Shown here piece by piece: positions 8,152-17,297 of a stretch of 64,000 nucleotides of DNA; position 1 is the first letter of the stretch; each line of letters begins with the position of its first letter. This DNA comes from Arcticibacter svalbardensis MN12-7 (GTDB lineage: Bacteria; Bacteroidota; Bacteroidia; Sphingobacteriales; Sphingobacteriaceae), in assembly GCF_000403135.1 (NCBI RefSeq), contig NZ_AQPN01000145.1:1-64000 (forward strand). The letters are read 5' to 3'. The notes beneath the pieces are model-generated. The model had not been told where the DNA came from. It saw nothing but the letters and a program-made list of their open reading frames with translations, and ran no database searches. Made by a program: the position numbers and the translations under genes.

Positions 8152-10062
8152 TTATTTTACTTCTTCGAAGTCAACATCAGTAACTGTGTCACCATTGCCG
8201 GCTGCATTTCCATTAGCAGCATCAGGTCCTGCATTAGGAGTACCCTGAGCACCTGCATCTTGCGTTCCCTTGTACATATCTTCAGAAGCTACATTCCAAG
8301 CCTCTTGCAATTCTGCCTGAGCTACATCAATATCAGCAAAGCTTTTAGCTGCATAAGCATCTTTCAACTTAGTGAAAGCACTTTCAATTGGAGCCTTTTT
8401 CTCAGCAGGGATTTTATCACCATATTCTTTTAACTGTTTTTCAGTTGAGAATATAAGTGCATCAGCAGCATTAAGCTTGTCGATTTCTTCCCTAGCTTTC
8501 TTATCGGAATCAGCATTTTCTTCTGCTTCCAGCTTCATCTTCTTAATTTCATCTTCTGTTAAACCGGAAGAAGCTTCAATACGAATTTTCTGTTCCTTAC
8601 CTGTTGCTTTATCCTTAGCAGATACATGTAAGATACCATTTGCATCAATATCAAAAGTTACTTCAATTTGAGGTATACCACGAGGTGCTGGTGGAAGTCC
8701 ATCTAAGTGGAAACGTCCAATAGTACGATTCTGGTTTGCCATAGGACGTTCACCCTGCAGAATATGAATTTCTACTGATGGTTGATTGTCTGAAGCAGTA
8801 GAGAAAGTTTCAGATTTTTTACTTGGAATAGTGGTGTTAGACTCGATTAATTTAGTCATTACACTACCCATAGTTTCGATACCTAAAGAAAGTGGAGTAA
8901 CATCAAGAAGCAATACATCTTTCACCTCTCCTGTTAATACACCACCCTGAATAGCTGCACCAATAGCTACAACTTCATCCGGGTTAACACCTTTAGAAGG
9001 TTCTTTACCAAAGAATGCTTTCACTGCATCCTGAATAGCAGGAATACGAGTAGAACCACCTACTAGAATCACTTCGTCAATGTCTGCAATAGTCAATCCA
9101 GCGTTTTTCAAAGCTGAACGACAAGGCTCAATAGTACGTTTGATCAAACTGTCAGCCAATTGCTCAAACTTAGCACGGCTTAAAGTCCGTACAAGGTGCT
9201 TAGGTCCATTTTGATCTGCAGTGATATAAGGAAGGTTGATCTCAGTTTGAGTAGAGCTAGATAATTCAATCTTCGCTTTTTCAGCAGCTTCCTTTAGACG
9301 TTGAAGAGCCATAGGATCTTTTGCAAGGTCCATTCCATTCTCTGCCTTAAATTCTGTAGTTAACCAGTCAATGATTACATGGTCAAAGTCATCACCACCT
9401 AGGTGAGTATCACCATCAGTTGACTTAACTTCAAACACGCCATCACCTAATTCAAGGATCGAAACGTCATGTGTACCACCACCACAGTCGAACACAGCAA
9501 TTTTCATATCTCTATGTGCTTTGTCCAAACCATAAGCTAATGCAGCTGCAGTGGGTTCATTTATAATTCTTTTAACCGTTAAACCTGCAATTTCTCCAGC
9601 TTCTTTAGTAGCCTGACGTTGAGCATCATTGAAATAAGCAGGAACTGTAATAACCGCTTCTGTTACTTCGTGGCCCAAGAAATCTTCTGCTGTTTTCTTC
9701 ATTTTCTGAAGAATCATTGCTGAAATTTCCTGAGGAGTGTATTTACGACCGTCGATATCAACACGTGGTGTGTTGTTATCACCTTTCAGTACAGTGTAAG
9801 GCACACGTGATGCTTCTTTCGTAACTTCATTAAAGCTGTTTCCCATGAAACGCTTGATGGAGTAGATCGTTTTTGTTGGATTTGTAATTGCCTGACGTTT
9901 TGCAGGATCTCCTACTTTACGTTCTCCGTTTTCAACAAACGCAACAATAGATGGAGTTGTGCGTTTTCCCTCGCTGTTGGCTATAACTACGGGCTCATTA
10001 CCTTCCATTACGGCAACGCAAGAGTTTGTTGTTCCTAAGTCGATACCAATAATCTTTGACAT
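8152..10062 (-). CDS. dnaK: Chaperone DnaK (Hsp70)
   Basis: A full-length 636-residue Hsp70. The ATPase domain starts [16 protein letters not shown], followed by the phosphate-2 block and [10 protein letters not shown]. The interdomain linker is [16 protein letters not shown] near residue 390, then come the substrate-binding domain, helical lid and the acidic tail DVDFEEVK. The phosphate block reads [11 protein letters not shown] instead of the common FDLGGGTFDVS; from memory this variant is normal in Bacteroidota. It works with DnaJ and GrpE in protein folding, neither of which is in this window. The gene stands alone with its own terminator and a 145-bp upstream region shared with no divergent gene. 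Confidence 0.98.
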   Translation of the reverse strand: MSKIIGIDLGTTNSCVAVMEGNEPVVIANSEGKRTTPSIVAFVENGERKVGDPAKRQAITNPTKTIYSIKRFMGNSFNEVTKEASRVPYTVLKGDNNTPRVDIDGRKYTPQEISAMILQKMKKTAEDFLGHEVTEAVITVPAYFNDAQRQATKEAGEIAGLTVKRIINEPTAAALAYGLDKAHRDMKIAVFDCGGGTHDVSILELGDGVFEVKSTDGDTHLGGDDFDHVIIDWLTTEFKAENGMDLAKDPMALQRLKEAAEKAKIELSSSTQTEINLPYITADQNGPKHLVRTLSRAKFEQLADSLIKRTIEPCRSALKNAGLTIADIDEVILVGGSTRIPAIQDAVKAFFGKEPSKGVNPDEVVAIGAAIQGGVLTGEVKDVLLLDVTPLSLGIETMGSVMTKLIESNTTIPSKKSETFSTASDNQPSVEIHILQGERPMANQNRTIGRFHLDGLPPAPRGIPQIEVTFDIDANGILHVSAKDKATGKEQKIRIEASSGLTEDEIKKMKLEAEENADSDKKAREEIDKLNAADALIFSTEKQLKEYGDKIPAEKKAPIESAFTKLKDAYAAKSFADIDVAQAELQEAWNVASEDMYKGTQDAGAQGTPNAGPDAANGNAAGNGDTVTDVDFEEVK

Positions 10063-10207
10063 ATTATATTCTTCTTTATTATTTCTTAAATCAATAACTA
10101 CTTCTTACTTATCAATGCTTATGCCAAGCTTATAATTAAACTGTTTGACATAGAGAAAAGTAATTAGCAGACATAAATGAATTTGCTTACAATGACAAGA
10201 TGACAGC

Positions 10208-11251
10208 TTATTTTGTCTTTGAAGTCACAACCTTCTTTTTAACAGTAGGTTTTGTCTTCGGTGCTACTTTCTTAACTGCCACTGGTTTTTTCACTATAAC
10301 TGCAGGTATTTTAGGGACTACAGCTTTTTTAGCCGGTTTAACTTTCACTAGCTCTACTTGGAAATCAAGTGTACTAAATGGAGGAATATCCTGTCCTGCA
10401 CCCTTAGGTCCGTAAGCAAGTTCAGAAGGAATTAAAAAGCGTCCTTTTGAACCCTCATTCATCATCAATAGCGCCTCATCCCATCCTGGAATTACTTCTC
10501 CCTGCCCAACTACAAAACTAATAGGTTCATAATTACGACCTGGTTGTTCCAATCCGGCCTTTTTCGCTTCTGCCTCAATACTGGAATCAAAGATTTTACC
10601 ATTTAATGTCCTCCCAATATAATTTACTTCTACTGTATCGCCTGCAGTAGGTTTCAGTTTCATAGAGGGAGTCAGGATTAAATATCTTAAACCTGAAGGT
10701 GTTTGTTTGACTACTAACTTATTTGCTGTTACAAAAGCATCTGCAATATGCAGTTCATTTGTTTTTAATGAATCAGCCATTTTAGTCTGGATATCCATCA
10801 TTTTTTGACGTTCAGCCATTGCTTCTTCCATGGACTGAACATTTTCAATTTTCAATACAAACTGAAGTGTACTTCCTGGAGGAAAGAAAGAAGGACGTTC
10901 CATCTGGCCGTCTTTAAATAAAGAATCACTAGGTATTTTTACCAATGCACTATCTTTTAATCCAAGCATGGGAAAGAAATACATCAAATCGGAAATACTT
11001 TTGGATGGCTCTATTGCTATTGTAACCGGTTTCCCTGCTGCAAATGAGCTAAATAAAACAGAGTCCTTATCCGTTTTCTGAGTAAAATTAAAGGTAATAA
11101 CATCATTTAATTTTACTCTGGCTGCTGTTCCCTTTGTATAGATTTGATATTGAACACCATTGGGCAATTGCTTTAAATCGGGCTTAACTTGTCCAAAAAT
11201 GGGAACACTCAACACCATCAGCAATGCGATGATTAAATTTACAGTTTTCAT
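10208..11251 (-). CDS. FKBP-type peptidyl-prolyl isomerase, secreted, lysine-rich tail
   Basis: I take Met at 11249-11251 as the start (347 residues), because it begins directly with a signal peptide (MKTVNLIIALLMVLSVPIFG). The upstream in-frame ATG at 11272 sits inside an inverted repeat and adds an unlikely MFTFRSH lead. A degenerate N-terminal FKBP-like domain (about residues 20-140) is followed by a helical linker and a canonical FKBP domain (about 190-300) with GDTVEVNYIGRTLNGKIFDSS, VIPGWDEALLMM and LAYGPKGAG. The last 45 residues are Lys/Val/Pro-rich low complexity. It should act in the periplasm on prolyl bonds of exported proteins. It follows a second FKBP gene on the same strand. 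Confidence 0.9.
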   Translation of the reverse strand: MKTVNLIIALLMVLSVPIFGQVKPDLKQLPNGVQYQIYTKGTAARVKLNDVITFNFTQKTDKDSVLFSSFAAGKPVTIAIEPSKSISDLMYFFPMLGLKDSALVKIPSDSLFKDGQMERPSFFPPGSTLQFVLKIENVQSMEEAMAERQKMMDIQTKMADSLKTNELHIADAFVTANKLVVKQTPSGLRYLILTPSMKLKPTAGDTVEVNYIGRTLNGKIFDSSIEAEAKKAGLEQPGRNYEPISFVVGQGEVIPGWDEALLMMNEGSKGRFLIPSELAYGPKGAGQDIPPFSTLDFQVELVKVKPAKKAVVPKIPAVIVKKPVAVKKVAPKTKPTVKKKVVTSKTK

Positions 11252-11268
11252 ATGTGATCTAAAAGTAA

Positions 11269-11299
11269 ACATCCGGCTGAATATGCATCAGCCGGATGT
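11269..11299. terminator. Hairpin between the two FKBP genes
   Basis: Arms 11269-11280 and 11288-11299 (ACATCCGGCTGA / TCAGCCGGATGT) are perfect with a 7-base loop. It lies 30 bp after the stop of the upstream FKBP lipoprotein gene and 18 bp before the start of the next. Neither strand has a long T tract, so it may be a weak terminator or an mRNA-stabilising stem that sets the two genes' ratio. Confidence 0.6.
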
Positions 11300-11328
11300 T
11301 CGTTATATTTTAATATAAGAAATAAGTT

Positions 11329-12300
11329 TTACTTTTTACCCTGAGCACCAACTGGAGCTGGAGCTGTTACCGGAGCTGGAGAACCTGGCTTAGGTTTGAT
11401 AATTTCCAACACTTCCATTTCAAATACTAATGGCATGAAAGGAGGAATAATCTGACTTCCTTGTTCGCCATAAGCTAAACTAGAAGGGATAATAAATTTA
11501 ACCTTACTTCCTTTTGATAATAACATCAAGCCTTCATCGAAACCTGGAATTGTAGCATGTACGCCTGCAGGAACCTTCATAGGTTGATAAGGACGCATTG
11601 CATTAAATAAACCTGGTTCTTTTTTAGCTACAGCCTGAATACTGGTATCAAATACCTTTCCTGTTAGGAAACTACCTGTATAATCTAACTTAACGGTATC
11701 ACCAATTGCTGGTTTTATACCATTACCTTCTTTTTCAACGATATAATTTAAACCTGTAGCAGTTACTGTAGGTTTCAAATCATTAGCGGCAATAAATCTG
11801 CTGATCTTACCGGCTTCCTGACTTTTAGCCTTAGCAACTTCTGCCTTTAAAAATTGGTCTACTTTACCCTGGAATAAACTATCTGTTAATGTACCTTTTG
11901 GAATTACTTTGTCAATCTTAAATGTAAAGACCATGTACTTTCCTTTTGTGTTTGCTGGCTTTGGCATGTTCATTTTTGCCTGCAAAGAATCCAGATTTAT
12001 TTTGAAAGTTGCACTATCGCCTTCACTTAACATCGCTAATGCAGCATAGATATCTCCTTTGAAAGAAGATTTTTGTTCTGCGACAAACATAGGCCTGTCA
12101 TAGTCATACGAATTAGATAAAGTAGAATCTTCTTCAGTTTTTTGAATGGCATGTAAAGCGATAAAGTCACCTTCCTTGATAGTAGCACCATCTTTATCCT
12201 CATGGATAATGTACTGCATATCGCCTTCACCTTTTTTAAACTGTTTGCAGCTAGTAAACGCTAACGCTGCAATTCCCAACATAATTAAGCTCTTGTTCAT
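11329..12300 (-). CDS. FKBP-type peptidyl-prolyl isomerase lipoprotein
   Basis: A 323-residue lipoprotein with signal peptide and lipobox AFTSC (Cys18). As in its neighbour, an N-terminal degenerate FKBP-like region is followed by a standard FKBP domain near residues 190-300 (GDTVKLDYTGSFLTGKVFDTS, IPGFDEGLMLLSKGSK, SLAYGEQG). It has a Pro/Ala-rich tail. The shared architecture says the two genes are paralogs from a duplication, one soluble and one lipid-anchored. It starts 14 bp after the nrnA stop, so nrnA-FKBP-FKBP form an operon on the minus strand. Confidence 0.92.
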   Translation of the reverse strand: MNKSLIMLGIAALAFTSCKQFKKGEGDMQYIIHEDKDGATIKEGDFIALHAIQKTEEDSTLSNSYDYDRPMFVAEQKSSFKGDIYAALAMLSEGDSATFKINLDSLQAKMNMPKPANTKGKYMVFTFKIDKVIPKGTLTDSLFQGKVDQFLKAEVAKAKSQEAGKISRFIAANDLKPTVTATGLNYIVEKEGNGIKPAIGDTVKLDYTGSFLTGKVFDTSIQAVAKKEPGLFNAMRPYQPMKVPAGVHATIPGFDEGLMLLSKGSKVKFIIPSSLAYGEQGSQIIPPFMPLVFEMEVLEIIKPKPGSPAPVTAPAPVGAQGKK

Positions 12301-12314
12301 TTTGTTTTTTGTAG

Positions 12315-13328
12315 TTACTGTATTAATAAACTTTTATATTCAATTAGAATTTCTTTAAATTTCAAGACGGTGTCATCCAGTGACAGATCAGATTGTCCTC
12401 CTGCCGCATTTCTATGACCTCCTCCTTTGAAATATTTTTTACAGATTTCGTTGGCAGGAAAATCACCTGTTGATCTAAGGGATAGCTTTACAGTATCCGG
12501 ACGCTCGATAATAAGAGCAGCCAGCCTGATGCCATTTATGGTTAATGCATAATTAACCAATCCTTCCGAATCGCCTGTTGTAATTGTAAACCGCTTCAGC
12601 TCTTCTGCAGACACTGAAAAGTATGCAGCCTTATACTCAGGAAGCACAACAAGCTTATTAAGTAAACAGTAACCTAGAAAACGTAAACGGCTTTCAGAGA
12701 AGTTATCGTATACCAACTGATGAATTTTCCAGTTTTCTGCACCCCGTGTAATCAGGTCTGCAACAATAATATGTACCCTTGGTGTGGTAGTCGGAAACCG
12801 GAAAGATCCCGAATCTGTCATAATACCAGTATACAAACAGGTAGCCACGTCCTTATTGATCAAGTCAGGCTCTTCCATCACCTGGATAATAAACTCGTAA
12901 ACAAGCTGTGCAGTAGAACAAGCATTAATCGACCAATACCGGTAGTCATCAAAATCCTGCGGTTCCAGGTGATGATCAATCATCACTTTTTTAGCCGGTG
13001 ATTCCTGTATCTGAACGCCCATTTCATGGATTCTGTTCAATGCATTGAAATCCAGACAAAACACAAGTTCTGCCTCTGCTATAAACGTATTGGATTGTTC
13101 TGTTTGCTGGGGATAAATAAGGACTTCTGTATTATTGGGCATCCATTGAAGGAAAACGGGGTAGTCAGATGGGGTAATAACCTTTACATGATGTCCCTTT
13201 TGGATCAAATAATTATAAAGACCCAAAGATGAACCCATTGCATCGCCATCAGGCTTGTGATGAGTGGTAATAACAATACGCCTGGGTAGCGCTAACAATT
13301 CTTTAAGGGTGTTTAACTCTAACATCAT
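12315..13328 (-). CDS. nrnA: DHH/DHHA1 phosphoesterase, NrnA-like (nanoRNase / pAp phosphatase)
   Basis: A 337-residue cytoplasmic phosphoesterase. The DHH domain carries TTHHKPDGDAMGSSLG, CLDFNALNR and MIDHHLEPQDFDDY as metal-binding motifs; the DHHA1 domain ends with the substrate-binding GGGHRNAAGG. NrnA-type enzymes degrade 2-5-nt RNAs and dephosphorylate 3'-phosphoadenosine-5'-phosphate, which would also tie in with the sulfur assimilation gene at 49.9 kb. Two adjacent ATGs (13328 and 13325) are equally usable. A -7 box, TAGCTTTG, is seen on the minus strand at 13344-13351. Confidence 0.92.
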   Translation of the reverse strand: MMLELNTLKELLALPRRIVITTHHKPDGDAMGSSLGLYNYLIQKGHHVKVITPSDYPVFLQWMPNNTEVLIYPQQTEQSNTFIAEAELVFCLDFNALNRIHEMGVQIQESPAKKVMIDHHLEPQDFDDYRYWSINACSTAQLVYEFIIQVMEEPDLINKDVATCLYTGIMTDSGSFRFPTTTPRVHIIVADLITRGAENWKIHQLVYDNFSESRLRFLGYCLLNKLVVLPEYKAAYFSVSAEELKRFTITTGDSEGLVNYALTINGIRLAALIIERPDTVKLSLRSTGDFPANEICKKYFKGGGHRNAAGGQSDLSLDDTVLKFKEILIEYKSLLIQ

Positions 13329-13475
13329 TTATAAAAAGAATTGCAAAGCTATTAAAAACCTTGATCTAACAAAATGCAATTATTTCATATCTTCGCGCAT
13401 ACCTCACTCTCTTTTTCGTCAAATGCTTCTTTTGCTACAAATTAAATTATATTTTTACAGCAACTTAAAAACACA

Positions 13476-13895
13476 ATGGCAACAAACAGAACATTTACCA
13501 TGATTAAGCCAGATGGCGTTGCAAACGACCATATTGGTGCTATTCTGAATGATATCACTAAAGGGGGCTTTAAAATTATCGCATTAAAATACACTAAATT
13601 AACTGCAGAGAATGCAGGCGAATTCTATGCCGTGCATAAAGGACGTCCTTTTTATAATGATCTCGTAACTTTTATGACTTCAGGCCCTATCGTAGCGGCT
13701 ATTCTTGAAAAAGACAATGCAGTGGAAGATTTCCGTAAACTGATTGGTGCTACTGATCCTACTAAAGCTGATGCCGGCACAATTCGTAATAAATATGCCA
13801 AGTCTATTGAAGCGAACACCGTACACGGTTCCGATTCTGATGAAAATGCAGCTATTGAAGGAAACTTCTTCTTCTCTCAGTTTGAGCGTTTCTAA
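13476..13895 (+). CDS. ndk: Nucleoside diphosphate kinase
   Basis: 139 residues, the usual length of a bacterial NDK. It has the start [10 protein letters not shown] and the active-site block [12 protein letters not shown] with phosphohistidine His117. It transfers the gamma phosphate between NTPs and NDPs through that histidine. The gene is divergent from nrnA and convergent with the DciA-like gene, with a terminator in between; it is most likely monocistronic. Confidence 0.97.
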   Translation: MATNRTFTMIKPDGVANDHIGAILNDITKGGFKIIALKYTKLTAENAGEFYAVHKGRPFYNDLVTFMTSGPIVAAILEKDNAVEDFRKLIGATDPTKADAGTIRNKYAKSIEANTVHGSDSDENAAIEGNFFFSQFERF

Positions 13896-13908
13896 AAAAA
13901 ACTAGTAT

Positions 13909-13938
13909 AAACAAGGTCTGGCAAAGGGCCTTGTTTTA
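13909..13938. terminator. Bidirectional terminator between ndk and the DciA-like gene
   Basis: AACAAGG (13910-13916) pairs with CCTTGTT (13929-13935), followed by TT on the + strand, and a T-rich run on the minus strand after the stem. It sits between convergent genes. Confidence 0.65.
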
Positions 13939-14226
13939 TAAAAACACAATTTCCTCCAGCACATCCGCACCTGCCCGCTCATTCATCTTATCCAATATCT
14001 GAGAACGGATCATCAACAATTCATTCTTCAATACAGAAGACTCAACACGGATAAATAATTTTTTGTCACGTATATATAACTGACGGGTACGATTAGCTAC
14101 AGCTGGACCCATCATTTCCGGCCATGCCGCTACAAGTGAGGTTTCATCAAACTTCCTTTTTAGCTTATATACCCGCAACATCTGTTCTATTGCCTCTTTA
14201 ATTGGCTTATCATTCGGTTTCCTCAT
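13936..14226 (-). CDS. DUF721/DciA-like protein
   Basis: A 96-residue protein of the DUF721 type: RKPNDKPIKEAIEQMLRVYKL, then the conserved VAAWPEMMGPAVANRT and KLFIRVESSVLKNELLMIRS. DciA proteins are the ancestral loaders of the replicative helicase DnaB. It overlaps the 3' end of recF by 17 bp, which points to translational coupling and fits a replication/repair role. The short size means only the KH-like domain is present, as in other Bacteroidota members. Confidence 0.8.
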   Translation of the reverse strand: MRKPNDKPIKEAIEQMLRVYKLKRKFDETSLVAAWPEMMGPAVANRTRQLYIRDKKLFIRVESSVLKNELLMIRSQILDKMNERAGADVLEEIVFL

Positions 14227-15322
14227 TTTGTACCACTCCTTTCCTTACCTCAAATATAGTTAACCCAACTCCAATACCTTCAAAGATCCCCTCAATACGA
14301 TCCCTGTTGGTATCAGTCAGAAAGATCTGTCCAAAATCATCATGCGACACCATCTGCATCAACTTCTTAATCCGCTTGTCATCCAGCTTATCAAAAATAT
14401 CATCCAGCAAAAGCAAAGGCTTATATCCTTTCTTCAACTGCAAAAAACTATACTGAGCTAACTTCAAAGCGATAAGAAATGACTTCTGCTGCCCTTGTGA
14501 GCCAAATTTCTTCATTGGCATCCCATTTACGCTGAAGCTAAGATCATCTTTATGGATGCCCATTGTGGTACGCTGAAGAAAACGGTCACGCTCCACTGAT
14601 TTTTTCAACAATCCCGCAAACTCATCATGAAACAAGGGAGAATCATATATTAACTCAACCTGTTCAGCGTCTTCCGTCAGGTATTTATAATGCTTTTCGA
14701 ATACGGGAATAAACACAGACATAAAAGCCTTGCGTTTTTCAAATATCTTTTCTCCTGATGCGATCATCTGATCATCAATAACCTCCATTAACTCCGGATC
14801 ATACTGACCTCTCTCCGCAATCCTTTTTAATAAAGCATTTCTGTTGAGCAGATTTTTATTATAAATAATCAATTCATCCAGATAATGTCCATCGGTTTGA
14901 GAAATCACATTATCGATAAAACGACGACGCTCTTCACTTCCTTCTATAATAATGCTGACATCATTAGGGGAAATCATGACAGATGGAAAGAGACCGATAT
15001 GATCGGCCAATCGCTGATATTCCTTCTTATTCCGACGAAATTGCTTTTTTTGATTGCGCTTTAGCGAACAGGATATCACCTCATTTGAGCCATCCATGTC
15101 AAAAACACCCTGGATCATGAAGAAATCACAAGCATTTTTGATTTGCTGTGAGTCTATAGGATTAAAATAACTTTTGCAAAGTGAAAGATAATGAATCGCA
15201 TCCAGAAGATTGGTTTTACCTGCTCCATTATCACCCGTAAAGGCGTTAACAGAAGGCGATAAGGCCAATTCGGCCTCTTCATAATTCTTAAAATTTAATA
15301 GGGATAATTTTTCCAGCCACAT
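14210..15322 (-). CDS. recF: DNA replication and repair protein RecF
   Basis: A 370-residue SMC/ABC-type ATPase. Walker A GDNGAGKTNLLD is near residues 30-41, the signature-like SQGQQKSFLIALKLAQ near 275, and Walker B PLLLLDDIFDKLDD near 305. It binds gapped DNA and helps load RecA in the RecFOR pathway. A -7 box, TAACTTTG on the minus strand (15334-15341), gives a short leader. It shares an overlap with the DciA-like gene. Confidence 0.97.
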   Translation of the reverse strand: MWLEKLSLLNFKNYEEAELALSPSVNAFTGDNGAGKTNLLDAIHYLSLCKSYFNPIDSQQIKNACDFFMIQGVFDMDGSNEVISCSLKRNQKKQFRRNKKEYQRLADHIGLFPSVMISPNDVSIIIEGSEERRRFIDNVISQTDGHYLDELIIYNKNLLNRNALLKRIAERGQYDPELMEVIDDQMIASGEKIFEKRKAFMSVFIPVFEKHYKYLTEDAEQVELIYDSPLFHDEFAGLLKKSVERDRFLQRTTMGIHKDDLSFSVNGMPMKKFGSQGQQKSFLIALKLAQYSFLQLKKGYKPLLLLDDIFDKLDDKRIKKLMQMVSHDDFGQIFLTDTNRDRIEGIFEGIGVGLTIFEVRKGVVQNEETE

Positions 15323-15382
15323 ACTATCAGTGACAAAGTTAATCTTTCAAAAACAATTTAAGTTTTTTCTTTCTACAATCAC

Positions 15383-15412
15383 TTGTAAGTAACCCTTAAA
15401 AACGTATTTTTG
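15383..15412 (+). promoter_or_regulatory. Bacteroidota-type promoter of the TPR gene
   Basis: TTG at 15383-15385, exactly 19 bases, then TATTTTTG at 15405-15412. This is the best-spaced -33/-7 pair of the form TTG-N19-TAnnTTTG in the window, 20 bp ahead of the start codon. Confidence 0.7.
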
Positions 15413-15432
15413 CAAACTTCAATTTTACGCAA

Positions 15433-16110
15433 ATGGCGACAAATCAAATGGATACTAAAACTCAATCAAATATGCTGACAAACCCAGGGAACTTTGTGCA
15501 GGAGAACAAGAAAAGTCTGGCTGTTATCGGCGGAGCAATAGTAGCACTTATTTTACTTTACATCGGGTATCAACAATTCTACTTAGCACCCCGTGCAGAA
15601 ACGGCTGCAAATGAAATGTTTAAAGCAGAAGAATACTTAGCAGTTGATTCTTTAGCAGACAGAGCTATTAAAGGTGATGGTTCTTATCCGGGCTTTGAAA
15701 CGATAGCTGACGAATACTCCAGCACTAAATCTGCTAATCTTGCCAACGCTTATCTGGGTGGTTTATACCTTCAAAAGGGTGAATTCGAAAAAGCTATTGA
15801 TGCATTAGGTAACTATAGCAGCACGGGTAGTATCGTCATCGATCCATTGGTTTTAGGCATGTTAGGTGATGCTTACTCTGAATTAAAGCAGTATGATAAA
15901 TCAATTACCTACTACAAAAAAGCAGCAAGCAAATCTGACAACAACTTTACTTCTCCTCTTTTCTTAAAAAAGCTAGGTCTTGTTTACGAAGAGCAGAAAG
16001 AATTTAAATCTGCTGCTGATACCTATAAAAAGATTAAAGAAAATTACTCCACTAGCTTTGAAGCCTCTGTTATAGATACTTACATTGCACGTGCGGAAGC
16101 TCGTTTATAA
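15433..16110 (+). CDS. TPR-repeat membrane protein
   Basis: 225 residues with one transmembrane helix near residues 28-48 (SLAVIGGAIVALILLYIGYQ) and TPR-type helices from about 90 to 220 (AYLGGLYLQKGEFEKAIDAL, GDAYSELKQYDKSITYY, GLVYEEQKEFKSAADTYKK). The single helix followed by TPRs resembles YfgM-type ancillary SecYEG proteins, so a role in handling exported proteins is possible but unproven. It is followed by a weak hairpin and ribH. Confidence 0.8.
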   Translation: MATNQMDTKTQSNMLTNPGNFVQENKKSLAVIGGAIVALILLYIGYQQFYLAPRAETAANEMFKAEEYLAVDSLADRAIKGDGSYPGFETIADEYSSTKSANLANAYLGGLYLQKGEFEKAIDALGNYSSTGSIVIDPLVLGMLGDAYSELKQYDKSITYYKKAASKSDNNFTSPLFLKKLGLVYEEQKEFKSAADTYKKIKENYSTSFEASVIDTYIARAEARL

Positions 16111-16132
16111 ACACTGAGCAATATAAATTACT

Positions 16133-16160
16133 AAATGGTTATCTAAAAGGTAGCCATTTT
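16133..16160 (+). terminator. Hairpin between the TPR gene and ribH
   Basis: AAATGG (16133-16138) pairs with CCATTT, with partial pairing of the inner bases, and ends in TTTT. It stands 22 bp after the TPR gene stop and 12 bp before the ribH start. Confidence 0.5.
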
Positions 16161-16172
16161 CATTTGTTTCCT

Positions 16173-16664
16173 ATGGCAACTCATCTCAAGAATCTTTCCG
16201 ACTTTTCACATACCACAATTCCATCCGCTGAATCGTTCAGGTTTGCTATTGTTACCGCACAATGGAATGCGGATATTACCGGTGCCTTGTATCAGGGTGC
16301 ATATGATATGCTGATTCAACAAGGTACAATCCCAGAAAACATCCTTTCCTTTACTGTACCCGGCAGTTTCGAACTGATTGTAGCTGCAGAAATGGTATTA
16401 AACACACAGCAAGTAGACGCCGTAATTTGTTTGGGCTGCATTATTCAGGGCGACACTCCTCACTTTGAGTATATTTGCAATGCCGTAGCAAATGGCATCA
16501 GCAATGTAGGCATTAAACATGCTATACCGGTGATCTTCGGCGTGTTAACTACGTTGAATTTAGAACAGGCACAAGAAAGAGCGGGTGGTAAACATGGCAA
16601 TAAAGGAACCGAAGCAGCAGCTTCTGCTATACTTATGGCCGATTTGCAACGTTTACTTAAATAA
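16173..16664 (+). CDS. ribH: 6,7-dimethyl-8-ribityllumazine synthase
   Basis: Start chosen at ATG 16173 (163 residues); the longer open frame begins only at a TTG inside the hairpin tail. The protein condenses 5-amino-6-ribitylaminouracil with 3,4-dihydroxy-2-butanone 4-phosphate, the step before riboflavin. Visible motifs are VTAQWNADITGALYQGA, TVPGSFEL, CLGCIIQGDTPHFEY with catalytic His, and GVLTTLNLEQAQERAGGKHGNKG. It would assemble as a pentamer or a 60-mer shell. No other rib genes are nearby. Confidence 0.96.
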   Translation: MATHLKNLSDFSHTTIPSAESFRFAIVTAQWNADITGALYQGAYDMLIQQGTIPENILSFTVPGSFELIVAAEMVLNTQQVDAVICLGCIIQGDTPHFEYICNAVANGISNVGIKHAIPVIFGVLTTLNLEQAQERAGGKHGNKGTEAAASAILMADLQRLLK

Positions 16665-16712
16665 TTATCAATTAGAATACTGTTGATCAGATAGTTTTCT
16701 TATTTTAACATC

Positions 16713-16826
16713 ATGAAAAGAGTTACAATACTATTCTTATTATTAATTACTGCATGCACAGTTTTTCAATCGTGTTCAAACAAAATATGCCCAGCATATA
16801 ACTCTTACCCAAAATCACGCAGATAA
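16713..16826 (+). CDS. Small lipoprotein, 37 residues
   Basis: ATG at 16713 opens a 37-codon frame, MKRVTILFLLLITACTVFQ, then SCSNKICPAYNSYPKSRR and TAA. It has a basic start, a hydrophobic core and a lipobox-like FQSCS, so it reads as a tiny exported lipoprotein. It lies in the ribH-YtxJ gap with spacing that suits an operon. I know no function; I recall Bacteroidota having many such KxCPAY-type small proteins, but cannot verify it here. Confidence 0.55.
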   Translation: MKRVTILFLLLITACTVFQSCSNKICPAYNSYPKSRR

Positions 16827-16856
16827 AATTCAACCTTGTATTTTAACTTTATACCT

Positions 16857-17186
16857 ATGAACTGGATACAACTAGAAACCACACAACAACTACAGGACTT
16901 ACAACACATTAGCGGCTATAGTATTTTATTTAAGCACAGTACCAGATGCCCAATTAGCATGATGGCTAAGAAAAGATTTGAGCTCGACAAGGATGCCCTT
17001 CCCCAGGAAACTCCTTTATATTTTCTGGACTTAATTAAACACCGTGACCTTTCTGCAGCAATAGCTAAGACTTTTGATGTGTATCACGAGTCCCCACAAT
17101 TGCTTCTTATTAAGGACGGAAAGTGTGTTTATCACGCCTCGCATGGGGAAATTTCTGGTGAAATAGCAGCTGCACATATCGATTAA
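16857..17186 (+). CDS. YtxJ-like bacillithiol-system redox protein
   Basis: Start chosen at ATG 16857 (109 residues); the frame is open upstream only from a TTG. It is a thioredoxin-fold protein of the YtxJ/DUF2847 type, with FKHSTRCPISMMAKKRFE, a single active-site Cys31 in a CPIS motif, and the cis-Pro-like SPQLLLIKDGKCVYHASHG. YtxJ proteins are thought to be monothiol bacilliredoxins that remove bacillithiol from proteins. bshA at 27-28 kb in the same window supports bacillithiol as the organism's thiol. Confidence 0.85.
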   Translation: MNWIQLETTQQLQDLQHISGYSILFKHSTRCPISMMAKKRFELDKDALPQETPLYFLDLIKHRDLSAAIAKTFDVYHESPQLLLIKDGKCVYHASHGEISGEIAAAHID

Positions 17187-17285
17187 CCCCCTACATCCCA
17201 TAGCGGCTTCACATAAATCACAATCAAATCTCTCTCAATTGTCAAATTGCACTGAGGGATGACCATTATCTAAGGTCTAAATATT

Positions 17286-17293
17286 TACATTTG
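17286..17293 (+). promoter_or_regulatory. lipA -7 box (leaderless type)
   Basis: TACATTTG matches TAnnTTTG and ends only 4 bases before the lipA ATG at 17298, so the transcript should start at or next to the start codon. Confidence 0.6.
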
Positions 17294-17297
17294 CAAC

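Noticed and set aside
8152-10062. DnaK phosphate loop GGGTHD instead of GGGTFD as a novelty
   Set aside because: I recall this as common in Bacteroidota DnaK proteins; no sign of lost function.
10063-10207. Sigma-54-like site upstream of dnaK (TTGGCATAAGCATTGA on the minus strand)
   Set aside because: The -12 half lacks the GC step and no activator or enhancer site is visible.
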